DNA of 64,000 bases from Planctomycetaceae bacterium (lineage in GTDB: Bacteria > Planctomycetota > Planctomycetia > Pirellulales > Pirellulaceae), in NCBI GenBank assembly GCA_002726515.1, contig PBTE01000077.1, positions 1 to 64,000 on the forward strand, written 5' to 3'. How positions within the stretch are numbered: position 1 is the stretch's first letter; every line of letters starts with the position of its first letter. Made by a program: the position numbers and the translations under genes. Shown here one piece after another: positions 9,463 through 19,283 of this stretch. The notes under the pieces were generated by a model. That model was not told the DNA's origin, did not search any database, and worked only from the letters and a program-made list of their open reading frames with translations.

Positions 9463-10518
9463 CTAGGCCGCATCCTGGCGCGGGGCTGTTGACTCCTGCG
9501 CTTTCATTGAAGCCACCGTTTTTTCCAGTCGCCTCAAAGCTTTTCGCATCTCGGGCAACCGCATCAGCGCTGCCATCATTCCGGTTTGTTTCCGAATAGG
9601 AGTTGCTGGAATTCCAACGTAGACCCCCTGATCCGGTATGTCGGCCATGACCCCCGCCTTGGCACCCAGCATGCATTGATGTCCGATGTTCACGTGGTCT
9701 TTCACGCCAACTTGCCCCGCAAACACTGAGTAATCTCCGGTCGTGACAGTTCCCGCAATCCCCACTTGTGAACAGAGAATATTATGCCGGCCAATGCGAC
9801 AATTGTGTGCAATCATCACCTGATTATCGATCTTGGTTCCTGCACCGATGATCGTTGCATCGTACGTCCCCCGGTCAATGGTCGTACAAGCTCCGATGTC
9901 AACATCCGCCTCAATCTCGACAAATCCCAATTGAGGGGACAACTGATGACAACCTTCCACCATCTCGTAACCAAATCCGTATGCGCCTATCACGGCTCCG
10001 GCGTGAATCACAACTCGGGGCCCAACCACCGTGTTTTCATACAGGACAACGTTGGGGAAAAGTGTCACATTCTCTGCCAACTTGCTGCCCGCCATGATGT
10101 GCACGCCTGGATAAATACGCGAACCGCGACCAATTTCCACATCGGCACCGACCGTGACACCCGGGTGAATGTCAACCTCCGGACCTATCTGCGCCGTGGG
10201 GCTGACATGCGCTGAGGGGCTGATGCCCACGGGATCCAGGGTACGCGGTTTTCGAAAATGGGATACGACTTTGGCGAACGCCGCTTGCACGTCGTCCACT
10301 TGGATGCAAGGTTTGTCATCAGGCCGCAAATTGGCGCTGACAATAATGGCAGCGGCTGCCGACTCGTTGCATGCTTGCAAAAACTTCTCGCCATCCATCA
10401 AAGAAATTTCCGCTGATCTGGCGTTGGCAAGGGTCGCAGCACCAGAAATTTGCAGCGACCCGTCCCCGTGAAGTTGGCCATCGACAAGCGTGGCAAGTTC
10501 TTGAAGTGTCGTCTCCAT
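9463..10518 (-). CDS. lpxD: UDP-3-O-acylglucosamine N-acyltransferase LpxD
   Basis: The ~351-residue product is the third enzyme of lipid A synthesis, transferring a 3-hydroxyacyl chain from acyl-ACP to the 2-amino group of UDP-3-O-acylglucosamine. The N-terminal uridine-binding domain (about 1-105) is followed by a left-handed beta helix built of hexapeptide repeats (about 110-310; IGPEVDIHPGVTVGADVEIG is representative). The expected catalytic His lies in the MIAHNCRIGRHN segment, and a C-terminal helix (LPEMRKALRRLEK) completes the usual trimer. Length matches the family. The start METTLQELATLVDG is chosen over an upstream in-frame one because it matches family starts. The presence of lpxD and lpxI supports an LPS-type outer membrane. 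Confidence 0.94.
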   Translation of the reverse strand: METTLQELATLVDGQLHGDGSLQISGAATLANARSAEISLMDGEKFLQACNESAAAAIIVSANLRPDDKPCIQVDDVQAAFAKVVSHFRKPRTLDPVGISPSAHVSPTAQIGPEVDIHPGVTVGADVEIGRGSRIYPGVHIMAGSKLAENVTLFPNVVLYENTVVGPRVVIHAGAVIGAYGFGYEMVEGCHQLSPQLGFVEIEADVDIGACTTIDRGTYDATIIGAGTKIDNQVMIAHNCRIGRHNILCSQVGIAGTVTTGDYSVFAGQVGVKDHVNIGHQCMLGAKAGVMADIPDQGVYVGIPATPIRKQTGMMAALMRLPEMRKALRRLEKTVASMKAQESTAPRQDAA

Positions 10519-10762
10519 CTTGCCGGATTCCTTTCCAGCCAGCAGGTCTGATAGGGAACAGTTGCGCCCACGACGCATTGGCTTGGCAGTGCTGGCGTTT
10601 GCGCCAACCGGAGCCCCTGGGAGCGGCGGTATAGTAACCGGATAGCCCGACAACGACAAGAGGAAGCTGGCAGAAAGACCTGGACACCGCTTGCGGAAAA
10701 ACTCGTTAGCATACGACCTTTTCTTTTCACCGGATGCTGGCTAGCACGTGGATCGTTAGACT

Positions 10763-11416
10763 TCACTCGACTAATTCAAGCGTACCCCACAAGCTGGGGT
10801 CTTCCTGAAATCGAAACTCGCTGCCCAGGCTCAACGTTTGCCAGCCGAGTTCTCGGTCGATGACGGCATAAGTGAAGCCGAGGCGTGGATGGTCCTGCGG
10901 GCTAAACCCCGTCAAAGCCTTCACGGGAATGTGACATTCCAAGAGATACCCGTCGATACGTTTTTCCCGACGTATTTCCAAATCTCCCGGCCGAATCGGC
11001 TTGGCATTTTCCCGCGCGCGATGAATCAAAAGCTGGTCCGCGAAAGGCTCATCCAGCATTCTGCCACCCCCGGCAGGAAGAAACGCAAAGCGATGGCAGA
11101 AGCGACTGGCCCGGTGGATGTTGTGGGTGTCACGAGTGTCGATCCAGAGTTGCAATCCATCGCTGTCGTCCAAGCGCGATTCTCGGCACCAGGCGGGTTG
11201 TTTTTTTCCTTCGACACGTACAGTGAAGTAGAGTCCCTGGGCATTCCAAGCCGCCCGTAAGTCAGCAAACGGAGCGCGGTCCTCCAATTCTCCGAAACAA
11301 GGTAAGCGGTGATTGACACCTAGTTCCAGGCCGCTGGCCGTCCATTTGTGCCGGGTCGCCAGACAGGGGATGGAAAAGCGAAATAGAAAATTGGGAGCAA
11401 GAAGCGGTTCAGACAT
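10763..11416 (-). CDS. CBM9-like/DOMON-like domain protein
   Basis: The ~217-residue product looks like a single carbohydrate-binding module family 9-like beta-sandwich. It has an acidic DGLQLWIDTRDT strand, an aromatic-rich core (AAWNAQGLYFTVRVEG), and a closing GFTYAVIDRELGWQTLSLGSEF. It has no signal peptide, so it would be cytoplasmic, unlike secreted CBM9 modules. It starts 8 bp after the uvrA stop on the same strand, so it is probably cotranscribed with uvrA; any role in repair is unknown. The ATG at 11416 is chosen over an in-frame start inside uvrA because the module begins there. A ~244 bp gap follows before lpxD. Confidence 0.7.
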   Translation of the reverse strand: MSEPLLAPNFLFRFSIPCLATRHKWTASGLELGVNHRLPCFGELEDRAPFADLRAAWNAQGLYFTVRVEGKKQPAWCRESRLDDSDGLQLWIDTRDTHNIHRASRFCHRFAFLPAGGGRMLDEPFADQLLIHRARENAKPIRPGDLEIRREKRIDGYLLECHIPVKALTGFSPQDHPRLGFTYAVIDRELGWQTLSLGSEFRFQEDPSLWGTLELVE

Positions 11417-11424
11417 AACAACAC

Positions 11425-14400
11425 TTACGAGAACTTTGCGGCTTTCTGTACAGAAATGATCGAAAGATGTTCGCTCAAAAATTCGGGTAGATTTCCCTGT
11501 TGCAAATCCTCGAGTGCCTGAAGACGCAGCTTCACTACATCCTTGTCGCGTCCCATCGTATCGAGTTCCCGAGATGCTCCAAGTTCCGCAATGCGTCCCA
11601 AAGTGCAATGCCCCTTTGGCCCTGTAAGGTACAAGTCCACTCCGGATAACTTCTTTGTGAAAATACTTGCCCAAGGCTCCTTCTGACCTTGCACCATCAA
11701 GTGCACCACTTGTTGGTTATTCCAAAGAAATTGTCCTTCGGGAACTGTTTCCCGCAACATCTCACATAATTCTTCCAACAGGTCCAGGTCCCATTGAATT
11801 CGCTTGCCGGGAGGAAATCCTTTCCGTGACCAATGCCAACGCTGTCCTAGTTTTTTCCAAGGCATCATGTCATTCGGATTGCTGGCTGCCCGCTCGGTCA
11901 TTTTTCTAAATCCCGCCTGGGCTCGATCCAGGAAGTGCCAGAACTCCGGCGTATCTATTTCCTTGAACGAATGGGCCTTGATCTGTACTTCCTGCCAGGG
12001 CCCGCGCAGATTTTTGCACTGCACTCGGGGTTCGTTCCCATAGACCGGGATCTCTTCCAGGTCATTGAACGACTTGAGCTTCAGATCTTCCTGTAAATCG
12101 CCACGTCGAAACGTGTTCTTGGCAACACGAAACTTCAATTTCACAAACCACGTCTCCCCCGTGATTGCGTGAATGAACCAGCCATCACTTTTTTTTGAAG
12201 CCGCTATTTCGACCACGCTGCGGGCCTTCCAATCGACCGGGCTGAATTTTCCACTATCCTGGACCCGCTCAACAATTTCACTCAGGATCCTGCCGTCCCA
12301 GCGACATGAAAGACCGTCACGACCAACTCGATCCTGCGTGTGCCAACGCTGGCCGTCCAATTCCCAGGGCATTTTTTGATCCCGCCCTACTTCCGTAATA
12401 TCGAGATCGCCATTTTTCTCACGGGTTTCGGCAACCAGGTCATATGATTCCCGTTTCTCATAAGGTCCCGCAGCCAACACGTCGGCTAAAACGACCCCCG
12501 TGTAGCTAACAATTGATTTGCTGTTAGCCTTCGCCTTCGTGGTTTTCTGATCTCGTCCATTGGTCTTGTTCGTGGTGGATTTTCGTCGTAAAGCAACCCG
12601 ACCATGACGTTTGGTAACCCGAACCAGATCTTCAGGAGTGCCGACCGCGACCACCCGGCCTCCTTGTTCACCCGCCCCGGGACCCATATCAATCACCCAA
12701 TCCGCCGATTTCACAACATCCAGATTATGTTCGATAACGACGACAGTGTTTCCTAAGTCGACCAGCCGGTGCAACACATCAAGTAGTTTCCGCAAATCAT
12801 CAAAATGCAATCCGGTTGTCGGTTCGTCCAGTAGATACAAAGTCCGTCCCGTATCGGGACGAGACAACTCGGCCGCCAGTTTCACGCGCTGGGCTTCTCC
12901 ACCGGAAAGAGTGGGAGCCGGTTGTCCCAACGTCAGGTAATCAAGCCCCACATCACACAGCGTCTGCAAAGTGCGACGAATTTTTGGAATGTTGTCAAAC
13001 AGTTTTAATGCTTCACCACAAGGCAACTTCAGTACATCATCGATGGACTGTCCGTGGTATCCCACGGCCAGTGTTTCCGTGTTGTATCGCCGTCCCCGAC
13101 AGGTATCACATTCAACCCAGACATCCGGAAGAAAATGCATTTCGATGCAAATCTGGCCATTCCCTTCGCACCCTTCACAGCGTCCGCCCGGCACATTAAA
13201 GCTGAAGCGGCGCGGTGTGTAACCACGTAATTTGGCTTCCGGAAGTTGTGAAAACAACTGACGAATCAAATCGAACACACCGGTATACGTGGCAGGATTC
13301 GAATGTGGCGAATTTCCCAGGGACCGCTGATCCACTCGAATCACCTTGTTGATATGCTCGATTCCCAGAATGGTTTCGTGCACACCCGGAGTGGTGTCGG
13401 CGCGGTGAAGCGTCCGCGCAAGGGCATTGTATAACACCGCGTCGACCAGTGAGCTTTTGCCGCTTCCACTGACACCCGTGAATGCTGTCAATGTGCCGAG
13501 AGGTATGCGAACGTCAATGTTTTTGAGATTGTTCTGGCGTGCGCCTCGAATTTCGATCCAATCTGTCCGGGGGTTGGAGTCAAGTTCACTCGGCGGAGAA
13601 CCCCGCTTTGAACTCTTGGCCCCGGGGTTCATCCGGCGGTCGCTCGGGATGGGAATCGCCTTTTTCCCTGACAAATAAGGGCCGGTGACGGAGGCGCGTC
13701 GTTTGGTAACCTGTTCCCTGGTGCCCTTGGCCACCACTTTACCGCCGTGGATTCCCGCACCCGGTCCGAAATCGCAAATTTCGTCCGCATTCCGCAAGAC
13801 CTCGCGGTCATGTTCCACGACAATCAGAGTGTTCCCCAAATCACGCAGTTTATGCAGCGCTGCGAGCAAGCGATGGTTGTCCCGGGCATGCAATCCAATG
13901 GTCGGTTCATCGAGTACATAAAGCACACCACAAAGACCGCTACCCAGCTGGCTTGCCAATCGAATTCGCTGAAATTCCCCGCCTGACAGCGTCGCGGCGG
14001 ATCGACCCAACGAAAGGTACTCCAGTCCGACATCGCAGAGAAACTGAATACGACTCTTGATCTCGCGTACCACCTCACCAGCAATCTTGCGCTCGCGCGA
14101 GTTGAACTTCCACCCGCAGATCGTTCGCTGGACGTCGTGCAACGGCATTCGACACAAATCGGCCACCGTTCGCCCCCGGAATTTCATGGCGGCCGCATCG
14201 TCGCGCAGACGGCTTCCTTCGCATGTCGAACATTCCACCTCGTCCACTAAATGATCGAGCTTTGATCGAAAACCGGGCGAGAGTCGGGACGCCTCCTCCA
14301 AAGCAGGATAGATCCCCTTGAATTGAAAGCGAAACAGTGGCCTGCGACGGGGCTGTTTCTGTGACGGTCGTGAACCCGGCTTGCTCCGTGTCCTCTGTTT

Positions 14401-17400
14401 CAGCGGTTTTTCCGGAAAGACCTCGTACCACTCCTCCTCGGTGCCGTGCATCACCAGTCGACGCTGCCGCATGGTAAGTTGGTCAAAGGGTACATCCAGA
14501 GGGATTCCTGTTTTCGTGGAAAACACCTGCAGCATCCACTGGGAAACTGGCATATCCAAGCGAGGCCAGAGATTGAGTGCACCATCCTGCAAACTCAAAT
14601 GCGGATCGTTGAGTAACGCCGCAGGATTGGCGCCAATCTGTGTTCCCAAGCCCTCACATTCCGGGCACCAGCCTAATTGGCTATTGAACGAAAAATTGTG
14701 AGGCGTCAAATGCTCAAAGCTGCGTCCACAACGATCACATGCCAGATGCTGGCTGTGAGTGACAACGGCCCAGCTAGACTCTTCTGTGTCTTTTTTCTGG
14801 TAGGCCACTCGCAGCAGACCGCGCCCCAGAGCCAATGAACCTTCAATACTTTCTGCAACCCGCGATCTCGATTGATCGTTGATCACGACCCGGTCGACGA
14901 CAATCTCGACTTCATGCTTTCGCCGCCGATCAATGGCCGGAGGATCGTCAAGCGAATGCGTGATACCGTCCACACGAACACGCACGTACCCAGCGGCGCG
15001 GCATTCCTCCCAAAATGTTTCGTACCGTTGCCCTACTTCAATCTCAACAGGGGCCATCAAATAGAGCTTGGTTCCCACCGGTTCTGACAGGACCTTCTCG
15101 ATTATTTCATCGGTTGTCTGAGTCCCGATTGGAAGATCGCAGTCCGGACAAAAGTATTTCCCCAAACGAGCCATGAGGATGCGCAGATAATCATAAATTT
15201 CGGTGACCGTCCCCACCGTGGAACGAGGGGTGTGCCCCAAATGCCGCTGTTCGATTGCAATAGCCGGTGACAATCCCTCGATGCGGTCCAACTGCGGCTT
15301 TTGCATTTGCGAAACGAATTGCCGGGCGTACGAACTCAAACTTTCCACATAGCGGCGCTGTCCCTCGGCATAAATCGTGTCCATTGCCAAAGATGTTTTT
15401 CCCGACCCGCTGGGACCGCAGAATACCGTCATCTTGTCTCGGGGAATCGTTACGTCCACATGTTTCAAATTGTGCTGCCGGGCACCCTGCACTGTAATTT
15501 GTTTAGTGACAGACAACTTTGTTTTTTCGCGGCTTGTGGATTTTTTTCCGTTCCCGGGCAACTGGGGTGATTGCAACTCTCCCCGTACGTGCCTGCTGAG
15601 CGCCAGCGAAGTGTACGTTGGAAGCTGCCGGCTTGGTCCAGCCGGGGCGGATTTTTCCGACTCCCCATTCGGCTGAACAAGCTTTATCAGATCTTCAGGA
15701 GTCCCTGTCGCCACAACCTGACCCCCTGCAGATCCACCTTCAGGGCCCAGGTCAATGACCCAGTCAGCTGTTTTAACGACATCCAAATTGTGTTCCACAA
15801 TCACTACGGTGTTGCCCGCTTCCACAAATCCTTGCAGCACCTTTAACAACAGCTTGATATCCGCAAAGTGCAGACCAGTCGTCGGTTCATCCAGGAGATA
15901 CATTGTGCGGCCCGTACTGCGCTTCACTAGTTCGCGAGCCAGCTTAATCCGTTGCGCTTCTCCGCCGGACAAAGTGGGTGAAGGCTGACCCAGTTTGAGA
16001 TAGTCGAGGCCGACGTCGTGAAGCGTCTGCAATTTTTTCTGAATTTTGGGAACATTCTCAAACAGCTCGAGTGCCTGTTGAACATCCAGTTCAAGCACAT
16101 CGGCAATGGTCTTTCCTTTAAAACGGACCTGCAGAGTTTCACGGCTGAATCGATGCCCTTCACAGACCGGACATTTGACCCATACATCGGCCAGAAAATC
16201 CATCTCCAGTCGAGTGGCCCCATTTCCTTCACAGGCTTCGCAACGGCCGCCTTTTACGTTGAAGCTGAATCGCCCTGGTTTGTATCCTCGACGTTTGGAG
16301 TCAGGGAGCTGGGAATAGAGGCTGCGGATCTCATCAAAAACTTTGATGTAAGTCCCTGGATTGGAGCGCGGAGTACGACCAATAGGGGACTGGTCGATGG
16401 CAATCAATTTGTCGAGATGTTCCAGTCCTTCAATGCGGTCATGACGACCAGGCTCACCCTGCCCTCCGTTCAGGTCACGGCGCAACGCTTCACCGACGAT
16501 TCGATTTACCAGTGAACTTTTCCCCGAACCGGACACTCCGGTAAAACAGACGAGTCTACCTAAGGGAATTTCAACATCGATGTTTTTCAGATTGTTCTCG
16601 GCCGCCCCCAGAATGCGCAGACATTCATTGTCTTCCGATCTCCTTGAAGAGGGCACTTCAATCGCTTGTTTTCCCGAAAGGTACTGAGCGGTGATGCTTT
16701 TACGAGAAGCCAGAATTTTGTCCACAGATCCACTCGCCACAACATGGCCACCGCGAACCCCCGGGCCAGGTCCGAAATCGATCAGATGATCTGCGCTGCG
16801 CATCGTCTCCTCATCGTGCTCGACGACAACCACCGTATTGCCCATGTCGCGAAGTTGCGTCAGGGTCTGCAATAACCGTTCGTTGTCACGTGGATGAAGG
16901 CCAATGGAGGGTTCGTCCAGAATGTACAAGACGCCGACCAGCCCGCAACCAATCTGGCCTGCCAGGCGAATACGCTGGGTCTCCCCTCCCGAAAGCGTGG
17001 GCGCGGTGCGCTCGAGGGTGAGGTAGTCGAGTCCGACATTCGTCAAGAAACCAAGCCGTCCGCGGATCTCCTTGAGCGCTTCGCTAGCAATCAGGGAACG
17101 CGTCGCATCGAGCTCCAGATCGCTGAAGAACAGGGCTGCATCGGAAACCGCTAAAGCACAGACTTCCGGTAGCGACCGGCTAGGATTGTCAGCAAAGTGA
17201 GGATGATTGCTGTGAAGACGAACAGACCGAGCTTGGGAAACAAGCCGCTCGCCATGGCAATCGGGACAAACAATCGTACTCATGTACTTTTCCAATTTCC
17301 GCAAATGGATCTTGCCTTCCGTATTGCGATACTTGGACAACAAAGTCGGTATGATGCCTTCCCAGGTACCTCCATACTTCTGAGGCCGCTCACCACCGCG

Positions 17401-18609
17401 CCAAGTGAAAGTGATGTGAGTATCGTCGGAACCCCACAACCAGATGTCCTGCAAAGAATCCGGTAATTCGCACCAGGGAGTTTCGAGCATCTTTCCCGGA
17501 GCGATCCCTTGCAACCGCTCAATTGAATCCGCGACTCCTTGATAGATGTGTCGCTTCCACCGACCCAGTTCAGACCAGCGCCCCAAAATCTCAAAACATC
17601 CCTGCTGAAAAGAACGCCCGGAATCCGGGATCATCAGATCAGGATCAAAGGTAAACATCTGTCCCAGGCCATCGCATTCGTAACACATTCCCTGAGGACT
17701 ATTGAAGCTGAACAGTTGGGGAGAGGGTGGTTCAAAACTCAGACCGCAACTTGCACACGCATAATTCGCCGAAAGGGTAAAGTCCCCGGGCCGGCTTCGA
17801 CGGCGTCTCGAACGAGTTCGTCGCCTGTGCGCAGTCGCCTCCGTGGGGGTTCCATCCAGTGGATCCTGAGGAGCAGCTGGAGATAGGCCTTGAACGACAT
17901 GGACAATGAGATTCCCCTGTCCCAACTTCAGAGCCAGTTCAACCGCTTCGGCCACTCGGGGACGAATTCCCTTCTTGATCGAAAAACGGTCTACGACAAC
18001 TTCAATGTCGTGGCGCATCTGTCGATCCAGATTTAAATCTTCCGACAAAGCGACGATTTCTCCATCGACACGGGCCCGCACATATCCCTGTTTCAACAAA
18101 TCATCAAACAGATCTCGATACTCGCCTTTCTGACCGCGAATGATGGGAGCCAAAATCAATAACTTGGCTTCGGCTTTCGATTGAAGAATGCGTTCGACAA
18201 TCTCTTCGCGCGTCTGTGCAGCGATCTCTTGGTTGCACTGGGGGCAGTAACCGGTACCGACCCGGGCGTAGAGGACTCGCAGGTAGTCGTAGATTTCAGT
18301 GATTGTCCCCACGGTGGAACGTGGATTGTTGCCTGCCGTTTTTTGAGAAATCGAAATCGAAGGACTGAGCCCCCCAATAAAATCCACATCGGGCTTGGGC
18401 ATCTGACCCAGGAATTGGCGGGCAAAACTCGACAGGCTTTCAACATATCGACGCTGCCCTTCAGCATACAATGTGTCAAATGCCAACGAACTCTTGCCCG
18501 ATCCGCTGACCCCAGTCAGGCAAATCAGCTGGTTGCGAGGCAGGACAACATTCACATTTTGAAGATTGTGCTCGCGAGCACCCCGTATGACGATATCTGC
18601 AGCAGGCAT
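11425..18609 (-). CDS. uvrA: Tandem-fused excinuclease ABC subunit A with duplicated C-terminal extension
   Basis: The 2394-residue product contains two complete UvrA copies in one chain (about 1-1000 and 1035-2010); ordinary UvrA is about 940 residues. UvrA recognises DNA damage and loads UvrB in nucleotide excision repair. Walker A motifs GxSGSGK(S/T)S are intact at about 33-41, 690, 1070 and 1715, each followed by an LSGGExQR signature. Each copy has two zinc modules of paired CxxC motifs (about 286, 790, 1290, 1810). Copy 1 keeps RGQKGEYRDLFDDLLKQG in the UvrB-interaction region, while copy 2 is diverged there. Residues 2080-2394 form an extension of two related modules starting MPWELDGQRWH and MPWKKLGQRWH. 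The downstream CBM9-like gene follows within 8 bp. The reading frame is continuous, so the length is not an assembly of separate genes. Confidence 0.95.
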   Translation of the reverse strand: MPAADIVIRGAREHNLQNVNVVLPRNQLICLTGVSGSGKSSLAFDTLYAEGQRRYVESLSSFARQFLGQMPKPDVDFIGGLSPSISISQKTAGNNPRSTVGTITEIYDYLRVLYARVGTGYCPQCNQEIAAQTREEIVERILQSKAEAKLLILAPIIRGQKGEYRDLFDDLLKQGYVRARVDGEIVALSEDLNLDRQMRHDIEVVVDRFSIKKGIRPRVAEAVELALKLGQGNLIVHVVQGLSPAAPQDPLDGTPTEATAHRRRTRSRRRRSRPGDFTLSANYACASCGLSFEPPSPQLFSFNSPQGMCYECDGLGQMFTFDPDLMIPDSGRSFQQGCFEILGRWSELGRWKRHIYQGVADSIERLQGIAPGKMLETPWCELPDSLQDIWLWGSDDTHITFTWRGGERPQKYGGTWEGIIPTLLSKYRNTEGKIHLRKLEKYMSTIVCPDCHGERLVSQARSVRLHSNHPHFADNPSRSLPEVCALAVSDAALFFSDLELDATRSLIASEALKEIRGRLGFLTNVGLDYLTLERTAPTLSGGETQRIRLAGQIGCGLVGVLYILDEPSIGLHPRDNERLLQTLTQLRDMGNTVVVVEHDEETMRSADHLIDFGPGPGVRGGHVVASGSVDKILASRKSITAQYLSGKQAIEVPSSRRSEDNECLRILGAAENNLKNIDVEIPLGRLVCFTGVSGSGKSSLVNRIVGEALRRDLNGGQGEPGRHDRIEGLEHLDKLIAIDQSPIGRTPRSNPGTYIKVFDEIRSLYSQLPDSKRRGYKPGRFSFNVKGGRCEACEGNGATRLEMDFLADVWVKCPVCEGHRFSRETLQVRFKGKTIADVLELDVQQALELFENVPKIQKKLQTLHDVGLDYLKLGQPSPTLSGGEAQRIKLARELVKRSTGRTMYLLDEPTTGLHFADIKLLLKVLQGFVEAGNTVVIVEHNLDVVKTADWVIDLGPEGGSAGGQVVATGTPEDLIKLVQPNGESEKSAPAGPSRQLPTYTSLALSRHVRGELQSPQLPGNGKKSTSREKTKLSVTKQITVQGARQHNLKHVDVTIPRDKMTVFCGPSGSGKTSLAMDTIYAEGQRRYVESLSSYARQFVSQMQKPQLDRIEGLSPAIAIEQRHLGHTPRSTVGTVTEIYDYLRILMARLGKYFCPDCDLPIGTQTTDEIIEKVLSEPVGTKLYLMAPVEIEVGQRYETFWEECRAAGYVRVRVDGITHSLDDPPAIDRRRKHEVEIVVDRVVINDQSRSRVAESIEGSLALGRGLLRVAYQKKDTEESSWAVVTHSQHLACDRCGRSFEHLTPHNFSFNSQLGWCPECEGLGTQIGANPAALLNDPHLSLQDGALNLWPRLDMPVSQWMLQVFSTKTGIPLDVPFDQLTMRQRRLVMHGTEEEWYEVFPEKPLKQRTRSKPGSRPSQKQPRRRPLFRFQFKGIYPALEEASRLSPGFRSKLDHLVDEVECSTCEGSRLRDDAAAMKFRGRTVADLCRMPLHDVQRTICGWKFNSRERKIAGEVVREIKSRIQFLCDVGLEYLSLGRSAATLSGGEFQRIRLASQLGSGLCGVLYVLDEPTIGLHARDNHRLLAALHKLRDLGNTLIVVEHDREVLRNADEICDFGPGAGIHGGKVVAKGTREQVTKRRASVTGPYLSGKKAIPIPSDRRMNPGAKSSKRGSPPSELDSNPRTDWIEIRGARQNNLKNIDVRIPLGTLTAFTGVSGSGKSSLVDAVLYNALARTLHRADTTPGVHETILGIEHINKVIRVDQRSLGNSPHSNPATYTGVFDLIRQLFSQLPEAKLRGYTPRRFSFNVPGGRCEGCEGNGQICIEMHFLPDVWVECDTCRGRRYNTETLAVGYHGQSIDDVLKLPCGEALKLFDNIPKIRRTLQTLCDVGLDYLTLGQPAPTLSGGEAQRVKLAAELSRPDTGRTLYLLDEPTTGLHFDDLRKLLDVLHRLVDLGNTVVVIEHNLDVVKSADWVIDMGPGAGEQGGRVVAVGTPEDLVRVTKRHGRVALRRKSTTNKTNGRDQKTTKAKANSKSIVSYTGVVLADVLAAGPYEKRESYDLVAETREKNGDLDITEVGRDQKMPWELDGQRWHTQDRVGRDGLSCRWDGRILSEIVERVQDSGKFSPVDWKARSVVEIAASKKSDGWFIHAITGETWFVKLKFRVAKNTFRRGDLQEDLKLKSFNDLEEIPVYGNEPRVQCKNLRGPWQEVQIKAHSFKEIDTPEFWHFLDRAQAGFRKMTERAASNPNDMMPWKKLGQRWHWSRKGFPPGKRIQWDLDLLEELCEMLRETVPEGQFLWNNQQVVHLMVQGQKEPWASIFTKKLSGVDLYLTGPKGHCTLGRIAELGASRELDTMGRDKDVVKLRLQALEDLQQGNLPEFLSEHLSIISVQKAAKFS

Positions 18610-19283
18610 GAACTGGATCTTGGAAATTGGCGCGGGGGGTTCGTGGAAAAACCATGTATTTTAGACCAGCCGCCCCTCAAGCAACAGGGAGATCAAGACC
18701 CTACGATGATCTGGCCGGGATGATCTGGCCGGGAAAAGCCTTGACATCGACTGCTCGAAACTCTATCCGGCCGGCGTTCTCTTGTGTTTTTTCGCACGGT
18801 TTGGACTCCATGGGTGCCGGAAACGGACCAAAGATCGGGTCATGCTGATTCGAACCCACCAGAGAGCGGCGTACTTTCAGACGAAAATCCCAAATTCCCC
18901 ATCCGGCTTCATCATGATGACAGGTAATCCGGCAATTGTTAAAACCTCCTCTCAAATGGAATTGTCAAGACACGAGTTCGATCAAGATGAGTGCATGGCA
19001 TTTGCCGACCCGACATGATCTTCAGCTGCCAGACTGTGGCAACACTTCGCCATGACATCCTGGTGTTGCATGGCGGAACGTTGTGGAAGCTGTCAACACC
19101 GCGCCTGGTTCAAAACCTGGTGACGGCGTTCATGGCGCCATCACACGCGATTGCTGCAACTTCCAGAACAGGCGCACACCCGAACAAAATCCAAACGAAC
19201 CCGGAGAGAAGATTACTTGTTGTTACCGCCTCGTAGTAGTACAATCAAAAACTCGGTTTTTCCATTCAGATGGAGTAACTCTT
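18610..19283. other. Divergent intergenic region between uvrA and gap
   Basis: These 674 bp carry no convincing gene. They should contain the promoters of uvrA (leftward) and gap (rightward), but I could not assign -35/-10 boxes. A 14-bp direct repeat lies at 18706-18733, and a weak AAAAAC/GTTTTT inverted repeat lies just upstream of the gap ribosome binding site. I looked for a tRNA and a LexA-like operator and found neither. Confidence 0.5.
18706..18733. repeat. 14-bp tandem direct repeat (two copies)
   Basis: The unit ATGATCTGGCCGGG occurs twice head to tail about 100 bp upstream of the uvrA start. It could be a small duplication or a paired regulator site for uvrA; nothing else supports either. 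Confidence 0.6.

Noticed and set aside
18610-19283. Possible tRNA suggested by a GGTTCAAAACC-like string near 19,110
   Set aside because: The flanking bases do not pair as a T-arm and no acceptor or anticodon stem could be drawn.
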